Shown: piece by piece, positions 27,317 to 37,729 of the stretch
Position numbering within the stretch: the first letter of the stretch is position 1
Layout of the letters: every line of letters begins with the position of its first letter
Source of the DNA: Cutibacterium porci
GTDB taxonomy: Bacteria; Actinomycetota; Actinomycetes; Propionibacteriales; Propionibacteriaceae
Assembly (NCBI RefSeq): GCF_009696315.1
Contig: NZ_VUMG01000001.1
Coordinates: 434,001 to 498,000 of the forward strand
Reading direction: 5' to 3'
DNA: 64,000 bases
Notes under the pieces: model-generated
Told to the model about the DNA's origin: nothing
Database searches by the model: none
Seen by the model: the letters and a program-made list of their open reading frames with translations, nothing else
Translations under genes and position numbers: made by a program

Positions 27317-28700
27317 GCGGTCAGGCCTAGATATTCACGCAACCGCACAGTGGCATCTTGCGGAGTGAATCCAGCAGCCTCAATGCGGGACAGGTCGAGG
27401 GTAGAATACGTTGGGCGGGGGGCCAGATTTTTGTCCTTACCCCATTCTGCGGTCGAGGTTGGGATGACGGTTCCCCTTGCGCCGAGGAGTGTGAAAATCT
27501 CGGTGGCGATATCGAACCAGGATTGGGCCGGCCCTTCGTTGCTGAGGTTATAGGTGCCGAAGGGAACGTCGGTTTCCAGCACGTAGACGATCGCGGCGGC
27601 AAGGTCGCGGGCAAAGGTGAGGCGACCATACTGGTCCGACACCACGTGCGGGTTGATACCGCGACGGGCCAGGCTCGCCATGGTATCAACGAAATTGCTG
27701 CCCTCGCCAACGACCCAGCTCGTCCGAAGCAGGTAGTGATGCGGATAGCTGGCGACGATCTCGTCAGCGGCTGCTTTAGTGATGCCGTAGACGCTTAACG
27801 GGCTAACACGCTCGTCCTCAGTATGACGTGGCTTGGTGCCGTCAAAGACGTAATCACTGGAGATATGGACGAGGGTGGCGCGTCGTGCGGCGGCGATGTG
27901 AGTTAGGTGGGCGACCCCGGAGACGTTTGTTGCCCAGACTTGAACTCGGTTGGCTGCGTCTTCGGCGGCATCCACTGCGGTGTAAGCGGCAGCGTTGATG
28001 ATGGTGCTGACATTATCCCAGTCAAAGCCGTCAAGGCTGGCTTGATCGGATAGATCAAGGGTGGCTCGGGTCGTGAACTCTGCATCGGGAAGTAACGGGC
28101 GCAACGCCTGGCCAAGCTGGCCGTTGGAACCGAGGACGACTGTTCTTGGTTGACGGATAGGGGTGACCTCACTCAAAGGTGGGTGGTTGCGATCGGCTTC
28201 AGATAACTCGGCATCATTGAGGGAGATTGGCCAATTGATGCCGAGAACTGGGTCGGCGAGGTTAACGAATGTGTACGACTTCTTGGCTTCGGCTGACCAA
28301 TGGTCGTTGACGAGATAGGTGTACGTCGTGCCGTCTTCGAGGGCCTGGTAGCCATTCGCGACGCCTCGGGGAACAAAGACGGCAGTCTCGGGTCCCATCT
28401 CGATAGTGACCACAGTGCCAAGGGAGTCTCCGTCACGAAGATCTACCCAGGCGCCGAGGATACGTCCGGTAGCCACTGAAATGAGCTTGTCCCACGGCTC
28501 GGCGTGCATGCCGCGGGTGACGCCAGCGCGCGTGTTGTGCGACATATTGTTTTGTACCGGCCTGAAATCGGGCAGGCCGAGAGCGATCATTTTTTCGCGT
28601 TGCCAGTTTTCTTTGAACCAGCCGCGGTTGTCACCGTGCAGGGGCAGGTGCAGGACGAGAAGGCCGGGGATGTCGGTGATATCGATGTTTAGCTCACTCA

Positions 28701-28701
<1 letters not shown>
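27313..28701 (-). CDS. rmlCD: RmlC-RmlD fusion: dTDP-4-dehydrorhamnose 3,5-epimerase / reductase
   Basis: A 462-residue two-domain enzyme for the last two steps of dTDP-L-rhamnose synthesis. Residues ~1-180 are RmlC (DNRGWFKENW, TRGMHAEPWDKLISVATG with the catalytic His, Tyr in TYTYLVNDHW). After a short linker, ~193-462 form the RmlD reductase with LGSNGQLGQAL for NAD(P) binding and YGITKAAADE as the Y-x3-K site. The ATG at 28701 has AAAGGA upstream and overlaps the rmlB stop by one base (TGATG); the longer in-frame extension lies inside rmlB. Such fusions are known in propionibacteria and bifidobacteria. Confidence 0.93.
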
Positions 28702-29738
<1,037 letters not shown>

Positions 29739-29950
29739 TCACGGCTGGGCAACATGGTGTTGCGGCAGAACCAGCCTCACATCGGCCTGTCTTCATGTGC
29801 AGTACTACGTTCAGTGTGTCAGAACCAGCATCATCCTCACGCCATGAGGTGCTTGTCGTTCGCTCGACGACTGACCTTTGTGCTGTGAGGAGGTGCCAGG
29901 TATGGCGTCTGGCAGGGCCAGGCGTTGGTCAATCCGTCAAGTATCAAGGA

Positions 29951-29981
29951 GGGGGAAGGTGAATCAGATTCACCTTCCCCC
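29951..29981 (-). terminator. Strong hairpin downstream of the Gly-rich protein gene
   Basis: A perfect 15-bp inverted repeat around A29966 (left arm GGGGGAAGGTGAATC, right arm its complement). It lies 27 bases beyond the stop of the Gly-rich gene on the minus strand. No U-tract follows, but stem strength and place make a terminator the best reading. The remaining bases between 29713 and 29950 hold nothing I could support apart from the rmlB promoter. Confidence 0.65.
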
Positions 29982-30008
29982 CTCTCGGTGAGGACACTAG
30001 AGAGTGCC

Positions 30009-31343
30009 TCAGCACTTGTCGGTGTAGTCCTTGGGGTTCGTGGACATGCCCTCGGGGACCCAGAAACTGATCGTGACGTTTCCGGGCTTGCCATAGTTCT
30101 TCGGTAGACTAGGTGCTATTAACACTGTGCCGTTGGAACGCTCGCCACCAGTGTCGGGGAAGTCGAACGCCCCGGTTGCACTGAAGCCACCATCCAAACT
30201 GGGTGCGAGGTAGCTGCTGCCAGCGCCGCCGGCGCCAAGAGCCCCCAACTGTCCGGGGAGGTCGCTAGCGGCCCACTTCAAGAGTGGATCGCGCGAGATG
30301 AGGACGAGTGCCCCAGAACCACCGCCGGCATAGCCGCCGCCACCTGCTGCCGAGGACAGCGCGATGAAGTCATCAATGTGACCGTCTCCGACTACGTGGC
30401 GCCTGCGCTCGAATTTGACAGGCGCACCACCGTTACCACCACCGTGGTTACCACTGCCGTGGTTGCCGCCTGACTGGCCCGCAATGATGTGGTCGAACTC
30501 GAGGTTGCTGGCAACGTACGAGGTATTTGCCTTGCTGCCTCCGTTGCCACCATCACCTCCGTGGGCCCCTGAACCGCCGGCTGCAGTGACCTGGGCGTAT
30601 GCCGTCTCGAAGTGGGACTGACCGCCATCAGCGCCGTCCCAACTTTTGCCGCCGTCACCCCCGTTGCCGCCCTCTCGGACAGGCCAGACTGTAGGGCCCA
30701 TATTTGCCGCTTCACGTGAATACGTACCTGTACCTGCGGCTCCGCCGCCGCCGGCCACCGCCACCAGTTGGCCTGGTCCCTCAGGGTCACCGCCGATGGC
30801 TATTGCCGAACCGGCACCGCCACCGTGGCACCAACGTTCAGACCACTCTTCGGTTGAAACCATACTGGTGTGGTAACTCACCCCAATAGACGGACCGCCG
30901 TTACCGTATCCGGTTGCGAACTCGACAGCGCTGTCGTTCCATGCGGCTGTGGGTCCGTAACCACCAGCTACACCCCAGATGGTAAACCCCTGTGCCGTGG
31001 CCGTGCCCTCGCCAGGCCGACGAATCTGGCCTTGCACCTGGGCGCCGGATCCGCCGCGTTCGCCCCAGCTGTCCTTGGGGCCTGCGCCGCCTGCCCCGCC
31101 GCGGATGGAGTAGGCGATGTCAGTAGCTTCGGCTGGCACGCGTACGCACTGAACGGTCTCTTTGTGCTTCTTTGCGTCGAAAGTGATCGTGACCTTCTTG
31201 CGTTGTGTACTGGCCGCAAAAGCCGGCACCAGTGTCATGCTGGTGATTGCCGGTATCGCCCATGCAGTGCCCTTGGCCACTGACCGGCGTGATACTTGTG
31301 ACGGCTCAGTTGTGTGGACTTGTCCTTCCTTGCTGCTGACCAT
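30009..31343 (-). CDS. Glycine-rich secreted protein with RRxV-GTAWA-type signal peptide (2 of 3)
   Basis: A 444-residue exported protein. The signal SRRSVAKGTAWAIPAI...VPAFAAS is a good twin-arginine type peptide (S-R-R-x-V-x-K), nearly the same as in two other proteins of this window. The mature protein contains many Gly-Gly-containing turns (GGAGGAG, GGNGGDGG, HGGDGGNGG, GGGGYAGGG) spread between Trp/Tyr-containing segments, giving a repetitive glycine-rich fold like phage-tail adhesins or PGRS proteins, with two or three Cys. GAGGAG precedes the ATG at 31343. It lies inside the polysaccharide locus, divergent from rmlA, so it could be a surface adhesin or matrix protein; no enzyme motif was seen. 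Confidence 0.8.
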   Translation of the reverse strand: MVSSKEGQVHTTEPSQVSRRSVAKGTAWAIPAITSMTLVPAFAASTQRKKVTITFDAKKHKETVQCVRVPAEATDIAYSIRGGAGGAGPKDSWGERGGSGAQVQGQIRRPGEGTATAQGFTIWGVAGGYGPTAAWNDSAVEFATGYGNGGPSIGVSYHTSMVSTEEWSERWCHGGGAGSAIAIGGDPEGPGQLVAVAGGGGAAGTGTYSREAANMGPTVWPVREGGNGGDGGKSWDGADGGQSHFETAYAQVTAAGGSGAHGGDGGNGGSKANTSYVASNLEFDHIIAGQSGGNHGSGNHGGGNGGAPVKFERRRHVVGDGHIDDFIALSSAAGGGGYAGGGSGALVLISRDPLLKWAASDLPGQLGALGAGGAGSSYLAPSLDGGFSATGAFDFPDTGGERSNGTVLIAPSLPKNYGKPGNVTISFWVPEGMSTNPKDYTDKC

Positions 31344-31695
31344 GTCTGCTCCTCGGAAAAATAGCAAAAGTTCTTTCTAAAGCTATGAGGTTTTGCTAAA
31401 CAGTTACGACAAGATAAGTAAGACTATAGCACGTGTGCATGGTTTACATCCAGGGCCTGGCCATAGTGTAAACACTGTAATCGCGCTACGTCACTATGTC
31501 TTTCTGGTGATTCCTGGGATGGCGTCCCTCTTCGCCCCTTGCCGGAGAACCAAGAAACCTGCCAACTCCATGGCAGGGGATGCACAGCGATGTTGCATGG
31601 GGCTGTGATTACACAAGCTCTTCAATGATGAGGATGTGGGCGGACCTTTGGGCGGAGATGAAATGTGTGGTCATCATGTCTGGCATGATGGGGGC
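31344..31695. other. Divergent control region between Gly-rich protein gene and rmlA
   Basis: About 350 bases with no supported gene; it must hold promoters for the Gly-rich gene (minus) and rmlA (plus). It is more AT-rich near 31380-31430. CATGAT ends six bases before the rmlA ATG and could be a weak -10 of another leaderless start. Confidence 0.35.
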
Positions 31696-32565
31696 ATGCG
31701 AGGCATCATCTTGGCCGGTGGTACTGGCTCCCGGCTTTACCCAATTACCTTCGGGATAAGTAAGCAGCTTATGCCTGTCTATGATAAACCGATGGTCTAC
31801 TACCCGCTAACTACGCTCATCTTTGCGGGTATTCGGGATGTTCTTGTTATCACGGCTCCTCATGACGCCGAAGCCTTCCGTCACTTACTCGGCGACGGTT
31901 CTCAGTTTGGGATTTCGATCAAGTTTGCAGTGCAGCCTGAGCCCCAGGGACTCGCTCAAGCCTTCACGATCGGGGCTGAGTTCGTCGGGTATGATTCGTC
32001 ATGTCTCATCCTGGGGGACAATCTTTTCTCAGGGCCGGGGCTAGGAACTCGCCTCCTGGCTAAGGCCCAGTCAGTGGACGGTGCTCTTATCTTTGGCTAT
32101 CAGGTTGCTGATCCGCGCGCATACGGCGTTGTCGAGGTTGACAATGACGGACTTGCGGTCTCTATCGAGGAGAAGCCGGAGCGTCCAAAGTCGCATTGGG
32201 CGGTACCGGGGCTTTATTTTTACGATAACGATGTCATCGAGATTGCCCGCAGCCTCAAGCCTTCTGCGCGTGGCGAGTTGGAGATCACAGACGTTAACCG
32301 AAAGTACATGGAACAGCGCCGTTTGCATGTGGAACTCTTGCCGCGTGGTACCGCATGGCTGGATACCGGGACCTTCGACTCTCTCAACGATGCAGGTAAT
32401 TTCGTGCGCGCAATCCAGGCTCGTCAAGGCCTGCAGGTGGGGTGCCCTGAAGAGGCGGCGTGGCGGCGGGGATTTCTCTCTAATGAGGAGCTCCTCGAGC
32501 GCGCGGCGATGTTCGACAAGTCAGGTTATGGGATGTACCTGCGCGGCTTGGTGGAGTCAAATTGA
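31696..32565 (+). CDS. rmlA: Glucose-1-phosphate thymidylyltransferase
   Basis: A 289-residue nucleotidyltransferase, the usual RmlA length. It makes dTDP-glucose from dTTP and glucose-1-phosphate, step one of dTDP-rhamnose synthesis. The nucleotide loop [38 protein letters not shown] and [10 protein letters not shown] are typical. I start at the ATG at 31696 since RmlA proteins begin [10 protein letters not shown]; a longer reading to 31636 has no family support. It completes the rhamnose set with rmlB and rmlCD on the other strand. Confidence 0.95.
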   Translation: MRGIILAGGTGSRLYPITFGISKQLMPVYDKPMVYYPLTTLIFAGIRDVLVITAPHDAEAFRHLLGDGSQFGISIKFAVQPEPQGLAQAFTIGAEFVGYDSSCLILGDNLFSGPGLGTRLLAKAQSVDGALIFGYQVADPRAYGVVEVDNDGLAVSIEEKPERPKSHWAVPGLYFYDNDVIEIARSLKPSARGELEITDVNRKYMEQRRLHVELLPRGTAWLDTGTFDSLNDAGNFVRAIQARQGLQVGCPEEAAWRRGFLSNEELLERAAMFDKSGYGMYLRGLVESN

Positions 32566-32684
32566 GGCTGCTGGAATGATCGGGACTCGCCCGTTCGCCC
32601 GGAGCGACGTAACATTATCGCGCCTGCATGCTGTTTAGCCGACCTGCATGAGGGTCAGCGAACGACCAGAGGAGTCCAAACGCC

Positions 32685-34256
32685 GTGACAATCGTCGATA
32701 TAGTCCGCATTCTGCGCCGCAATTTTGTTCTGCTTGTTGTCTGTGTCCTTGTGGGGGGATTAGTCGGTGCGGTGTATCAGTTGACGCGCCCGGAGGTGTT
32801 TACGGCTAAGGCGACTGGAATTGTGGTGGCCGGTGATTCTGCTTCCGTTGGCGGAACGATCTCAGGAAACACCATCGCCCAGCAGAGAGCGGTGACGTAC
32901 ACCAAGCTGGTCGGGACTCAAAGCATGGCACAGAAAACGGCTGAGATCCTTAAGAAGCGGGGAATGCCCGAGGCGGCGAATGGACAGTTAAGTGCTTCCG
33001 TGCCGGCGGACACGGCGTTCATCGACATCGAGGCTACCGGCGGCACGGCGAAGGATACCCAAGCGCTTGCAAATGCCGGGTTGTCAGCACTCATATCCGA
33101 AGCCCTACGTATGGAGACGTACGCTCAGACTGGCGGGGCAAGTAAGAGCGATGCCGAGCTTGCGAAGATGACCACTGTGCACGTTTTGGGTTACGAGTCT
33201 GCAAGCCTGCCCTCTGGTGACCGTGGCAAGTCGCTGATCATTTATGTGGTGGGTGGTTTAGTCGCCGGCTTCCTTGTTGGTGCGGTTGTGGCTGTGATCC
33301 GAAAGCAGTTCGATGCCAAGATCCGAGATCAAGCGACCGTCGAGGAACTCACTGGTTCCGGCATCCTCAGCGTCATTCCTGATGACAAGAGGCTTGCCGA
33401 ACAGCGTGAGAAGTCGATCGTCCATCTTTCTGGCGTTACGGGTGAGGCTTTTCGGCAGCTTCGCACGAATTTAAGGTTTGCCAACGTCGACAATCCGCCA
33501 CGAGCTGTCGTTATTACCTCGGCAAATCCTGGTGAAGGTAAGTCAACTGTGTCGACTCACTTGGCGGTTGTCATCGCACAAGCGGGTGAGAAGGTCGTCC
33601 TTATTGATGCTGACATGCGTCGCCCTGTTCAGCATAAAGTTTTCGGAGCTGAAGCAGGGGTTGGCTTATCTCAGGTTCTGGCCGGTGATGTGAGTTTGGA
33701 CGATGCCCTGATGAAAACTGAGACCAAACGACTTCAAGTGCTCTCTGCTGGACGGATTCCCCCGAACCCTTCCGAATTACTCGGCTCTCAGCGGATGAAA
33801 GACCTCTTGATCGAACTTCGAAGCCGTGGCTATTTCGTTGTCATCGATGCGCCGCCACTGCTGGCTGTCACGGATGCGGGCTTGCTTGGAACAATTACTG
33901 ATGGAACTATTTATGTTGCTGTTGTCGGCAGGACTCATCGCGATCAGGTGTCGCTTGTAAATAAAAGACTCGAACAAGTTGGAGCGCCATTGCTTGGGTC
34001 GGTTCTCACTCGGGTTCCCCGAAAGAAAATGGGTGACGTATTATACGGCTATGGTGCATCCATGTACGGATATCGTTCCTACAGCGATTACGATAAGCAT
34101 GGCTATTATTCTTCGTACGGCACCGAAGAGCAGGGTAGCGAAGAGTCGTTGGCGGTAGCTAAAGATTCATCGCGTGCTGATGAGGATTTAGTCCGGACTC
34201 GGAAGAAGAGCCGTACTGATTTTGACGCTGCAATTACCCCACGACGAGCGAAATGA
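32685..34256 (+). CDS. Wzz-type chain-length regulator fused to BY-type tyrosine kinase
   Basis: A 523-residue polysaccharide co-polymerase with an autokinase. A Wzz domain is framed by transmembrane helices at about 13-33 and 184-205. The cytoplasmic kinase has Walker A ANPGEGKST (280-288), Walker A' VVLIDADMRRP (304-314) and Walker B FVVIDAP (384-390). Residues 454-478 hold nine tyrosines, the autophosphorylation cluster, followed by a ~45-residue charged tail. It sets polymer length with the Wzy-like protein encoded next (ATGA overlap) and is the likely target of the LMW phosphatase. AGAGGAG precedes the GTG start. Confidence 0.92.
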   Translation: MTIVDIVRILRRNFVLLVVCVLVGGLVGAVYQLTRPEVFTAKATGIVVAGDSASVGGTISGNTIAQQRAVTYTKLVGTQSMAQKTAEILKKRGMPEAANGQLSASVPADTAFIDIEATGGTAKDTQALANAGLSALISEALRMETYAQTGGASKSDAELAKMTTVHVLGYESASLPSGDRGKSLIIYVVGGLVAGFLVGAVVAVIRKQFDAKIRDQATVEELTGSGILSVIPDDKRLAEQREKSIVHLSGVTGEAFRQLRTNLRFANVDNPPRAVVITSANPGEGKSTVSTHLAVVIAQAGEKVVLIDADMRRPVQHKVFGAEAGVGLSQVLAGDVSLDDALMKTETKRLQVLSAGRIPPNPSELLGSQRMKDLLIELRSRGYFVVIDAPPLLAVTDAGLLGTITDGTIYVAVVGRTHRDQVSLVNKRLEQVGAPLLGSVLTRVPRKKMGDVLYGYGASMYGYRSYSDYDKHGYYSSYGTEEQGSEESLAVAKDSSRADEDLVRTRKKSRTDFDAAITPRRAK

Positions 34257-35515
34257 TCGGCGCAGTGCCTGATAACGTTTCACACCCTAGGACTGCGGTG
34301 AACAATGCCTCGACTGTCGGCTCGAAGATTCGTGATATTGCAGGGAGGATTGGCGGCATACGGGTACCTGACTTCCTATTCGGGATGATATTCATCCTGG
34401 GGCGTTACGACCTCGGTCTTCCGCTGCCAATAGACGTCGTCCTCATGGCTCTCGCTATTACGGTGTCGACCTTTGTGCGTCCGACCATTAAGGTTTGGGG
34501 GCTTGGATACTATGCCCTGTTGTGGCTGGGGATGCTATCATGGGTAATTTCGGTATCTATATATCTGAATCAGCCGTGGGAGCAGCGGTCGTTACGATGG
34601 TTCCTGCTGGTTCTGTTCTCAATGTGCATCGCACAGGGGCGGATTTTGTGGCCATCTTTTATCGCAGGATACGCTTTCGGGCTGCTTGCCATCAATATTC
34701 CCGTGAACTCTACGTCACTGCGTTCGCCAGGTTACCAAGGCTACTTGGTGGGTTTTTTGGGTGACAAAAACGTGGCCGGATTGGTATATGCAGTAGTCGG
34801 AATTCTTGCTTTGGCTGTACTGCGATCTACAAGAACGAAAATGATTGTGGTGCTGGCCTTTGCAGTTGCCCTGTTTTTCACAGGTTCTCGAACATCGATG
34901 ATGGCTTTCGCGGCTGGGTGTGTGTGGATCTTTGTCAGGAACCGCCTTGCCCTCTTTCTTCGACTTTTCATCGCGCTCATGGGGTGGATGGGAATTAGGT
35001 GGGTTGAGGAGAATTTGGCTCGCGTTGGAGTCTTTTCCGACCGGATGGGGACGGATTGGTTTCGAGGTATCATTGAAGTTGCGACTGCGGCAAAAGTTAA
35101 CGCATCGCCGTGGTACGGCAACGGATTGGGTACAGCCTGGGTTATGATTTCAGAGAATCGCCGTATGTGGTTCCATGATTCCTATGCTGCCCTGCGGATT
35201 GAGGGGGGAATTCCCCTTTTCCTGGCAGTCGTCGGGCTTTTTGTCTTCGTAGTGTGGGGGTTGACGGATCAGCGGACTGAGACTTCCGACAACCAGGCGA
35301 TTGTAGAAGGGGCGGCCGTCACCGTTCTGGTGTGTGCTTGGAAGTTGGGTGAAGTGTTCTTCACCGTTCCAGCCTTCGTTGTGATCGGCATCAGCCTGTG
35401 CGTGCGATATGGCTCTCCAGTCACTGTGGAATCCGAGACGTCAAGGCACAATGCAGTCGCAGGGCCTGTCTTGAGTCAGTCGCGGGGGAGAAGCATTTAT
35501 GGAGTATTGGGTTGA
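34253..35515 (+). CDS. O-antigen polymerase/ligase-like membrane protein (Wzy-like)
   Basis: A 420-residue protein with about ten to twelve hydrophobic helices. The pattern GDKNVAGLVYAVVG, FFTGSRTSMMAFAAG and the large loop ending WFHDSYAALRIEGGIPLF matches the Wzy_C/O-antigen ligase superfamily, which joins polyprenyl-linked repeat units outside the membrane. It overlaps the Wzz/kinase gene by four bases. Since this is a Gram-positive, a polymerase is more likely than a lipid A ligase; ligation to the cell wall cannot be excluded. Confidence 0.83.
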   Translation: MIGAVPDNVSHPRTAVNNASTVGSKIRDIAGRIGGIRVPDFLFGMIFILGRYDLGLPLPIDVVLMALAITVSTFVRPTIKVWGLGYYALLWLGMLSWVISVSIYLNQPWEQRSLRWFLLVLFSMCIAQGRILWPSFIAGYAFGLLAINIPVNSTSLRSPGYQGYLVGFLGDKNVAGLVYAVVGILALAVLRSTRTKMIVVLAFAVALFFTGSRTSMMAFAAGCVWIFVRNRLALFLRLFIALMGWMGIRWVEENLARVGVFSDRMGTDWFRGIIEVATAAKVNASPWYGNGLGTAWVMISENRRMWFHDSYAALRIEGGIPLFLAVVGLFVFVVWGLTDQRTETSDNQAIVEGAAVTVLVCAWKLGEVFFTVPAFVVIGISLCVRYGSPVTVESETSRHNAVAGPVLSQSRGRSIYGVLG

Positions 35516-35587
35516 TCCCCTCATCGCGCTGATGACTGCGGTGTTTTGTTATGTTGCACGTCGAAATCTCCTTAAGGTGGTGAACTT

Positions 35588-36586
35588 ATGCGACTTCTTA
35601 TCGTGACTCCACGCTTCCATGGTTATGGGACTGCCATTGGTGACGCTTTTACAAGGCGAGGATATGACGTCGTTGTCTACGCATACGACGCCGCACCCCG
35701 GATCGAAAAGGCTTGGAACAAGATCCGATACGAACTGCCGGCCAAAATTCGTGGTACCCAAGAGCATCTCTCGGGCGAGACCGTGACGGCTCGGGCGATC
35801 GACTGTATCCGTGCTGTGCATCCTGAGCTTGTACTTACCGTCCGAGGTGATGTTCTCGGAGCGGCTTATTGGGAAGAAATGAGGCGCGTCACCACACATT
35901 CAGTTTCTTGGCTTTATGATGAATTGCGGCGCATGACATTCGATATTGACATGGCGGCGGCTGTTTCCACGATCATCACCTACAGTCGTGAAGACACTGC
36001 GGAGTTGCAGGGCAATGGAATCGATGCTCACTACGTTCCGACAGGGTTTAACATGTCGGCGAAACCCTCGGGTCGCTGGCCACGGAACGACGTTACTTTC
36101 GTGGGGTCTAACCTACCTGCCCGTCAGCAGCTTCTTGTCGCTCTCGACAGCGCGGGAATCCCCGTGATGGCCTATGGCAGGGAATGGTCAGATCATCCGA
36201 TTGATCGGCTGAGAACTTGGCGGCTGAAGCCCATCGGTATTCCTGCGAGACGAGACGTCAGCCTTAGCGAGGCATACGGCATCATGCGGGACTCGGCGGC
36301 CACGATCAATGTTCACGGTGACCAGGATGGGTTCACCATGCGAACTTTCGAGGCCTGCGGAGTTGGCGGCATCCAAATCGTGGATCGAGACGATGTGACT
36401 GAATTCTACGACCCCGGCAAGGAAGTGTTAGTGCAACATAGTGCCGAAGAGACGATTGAGCTAGCACGTCAAGTGCTATCGGATCCCCATCGGGCGATAT
36501 CCATGCGGCGCGCTGCGAAAGCTCGGACGATGGCCGAGCACACTCTAGATCACCGTGCTGCCGTCATTGATGAGTTGTGGTCATGA
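35588..36586 (+). CDS. CgeB-like glycosyltransferase (GT-B)
   Basis: A 332-residue protein resembling the CgeB/Glyco_trans_1_2 group. The N-terminal half begins with a Rossmann strand (MRLLIVTPRFHGYGTAIG); the C-terminal half has TINVHGDQDGFTMRTFEACGVGGIQIVDR, typical of the donor-sugar site of these GT-B enzymes, then DPGKEVLVQH. It likely adds a sugar to the polyprenyl-linked repeat in the cytoplasm. AAGGTGG precedes the ATG; the stop overlaps the next gene (ATGA). Donor and acceptor unknown. Confidence 0.8.
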   Translation: MRLLIVTPRFHGYGTAIGDAFTRRGYDVVVYAYDAAPRIEKAWNKIRYELPAKIRGTQEHLSGETVTARAIDCIRAVHPELVLTVRGDVLGAAYWEEMRRVTTHSVSWLYDELRRMTFDIDMAAAVSTIITYSREDTAELQGNGIDAHYVPTGFNMSAKPSGRWPRNDVTFVGSNLPARQQLLVALDSAGIPVMAYGREWSDHPIDRLRTWRLKPIGIPARRDVSLSEAYGIMRDSAATINVHGDQDGFTMRTFEACGVGGIQIVDRDDVTEFYDPGKEVLVQHSAEETIELARQVLSDPHRAISMRRAAKARTMAEHTLDHRAAVIDELWS

Positions 36587-37632
36587 GTGAAGTTGGACTT
36601 GTGTTCCCGGAAGACCTCGAAGCGTGGCGTATGTGGTCCGATAGCCGTAACCGCGTGCGCTTCGCGCTGTCGGCGGCAAGAAGACGATTCGGGGGCGCGT
36701 CAGTCCCTGTGAAACCGATGCTGTACTTGCCGGTCGAGGAGCCACGGGTTTTGGTGGTTCTGGATCAAGTGTCCGCAAGCTGTCGGTATGCGACCTTCGA
36801 TCCGTTGGCCCATCTGGATCCCAAATACACAGCGGTATTGTCGCACCATCCCGAAGCGCGGGAAGCCGCCACGGGTGCCGTTCGCGTCATGGAATGGCAT
36901 CGCGGTGCGCCACTACCTCGGTCAATTGAGCAGATTCTTACACTTGGTGCCTTTAATGGTCTCGCCGCCGATGTTCGTCAATGGGCGGTACAGCGCGATG
37001 TCCGTTTCTGCGTCATTCAGCACGGTTTATTGACCCCTTGGTCCCCGCCATTGAGCTCCGGTGACCATCTGTTTGCGTGGTCGGATGCCGATGAGGAATA
37101 TCAGCGCGCGGGGCGTAGTGACGTTACCAGCGAGGTTGTCGGTTCGCAGATGCTTTGGAAGGCATCCTTGATGCCGACAGTAGACCTTATCGACGAGACT
37201 CCTGTCATGCTGGGGCAGTTGCATGGTTCCGAACTTGGAAGGTTAGCCAAGCAACGCATTTACACCGATTTTTGTATCCGTAACGGCGCGACGTATCGCC
37301 CCCACCCCAACGAGGCAGATGCGCTGTCCCGCGCTCAGCACCGCCTCATGCAGCGAGCCGGGGTTGTTTTCGAGAGGTTTCGGGGGTCCTTGGTGGAGCA
37401 GGGGCGACCTGTCGTCTCGATCTTCTCGACCGGAACCTTGGAGATCGCATGTCGCGGCCTACCCGCGTGGGTACACCATCCAGCACCGCCTGCATGGGTT
37501 AAGGCGTTCTGGCATAGGTATGGTCTGTCGCCGTGGGGCAGTGAGCCGACTCAACCGTTGCCGCAGCCCGAGAAGGAGCCGGCTCAGGTCGTGGCCGAAG
37601 CACTTATGGGGCGCGCGTATCGCATAGGATAA
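36583..37632 (+). CDS. Predicted polysaccharide transferase of unrecognised family
   Basis: A 349-residue protein that I cannot assign firmly. Features such as FCVIQHGLLTPWSPPL, DHLFAWSDAD, ATYRPHPNEAD and VSIFSTGTLEIACRGLPAWV recall GT-B enzymes of the glycerophosphotransferase/polysialyltransferase type, in which an H-P and an S-T/S-S near the C-terminus bind the phosphate of the donor. It begins within the previous stop (ATGA at 36583), so it belongs to the same arm and probably acts on the same repeat unit. It ends facing the opposite-strand glycosyltransferase 97 bases away. Confidence 0.6.
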   Translation: MSEVGLVFPEDLEAWRMWSDSRNRVRFALSAARRRFGGASVPVKPMLYLPVEEPRVLVVLDQVSASCRYATFDPLAHLDPKYTAVLSHHPEAREAATGAVRVMEWHRGAPLPRSIEQILTLGAFNGLAADVRQWAVQRDVRFCVIQHGLLTPWSPPLSSGDHLFAWSDADEEYQRAGRSDVTSEVVGSQMLWKASLMPTVDLIDETPVMLGQLHGSELGRLAKQRIYTDFCIRNGATYRPHPNEADALSRAQHRLMQRAGVVFERFRGSLVEQGRPVVSIFSTGTLEIACRGLPAWVHHPAPPAWVKAFWHRYGLSPWGSEPTQPLPQPEKEPAQVVAEALMGRAYRIG

Positions 37633-37729
37633 GTAACGCTGATTTTCGCTTGGTGACCGTTGAATTTATCACGCAGTGGGCGGCGCGGGATTGCGAGTTA
37701 TCGCTATCGCTGTCACTGCCTGAGCGTGT

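Noticed and set aside
30009-31343. Collagen-like G-x-y triplet protein
   Set aside because: The glycine-rich parts are GG-based turns without a regular three-residue period.
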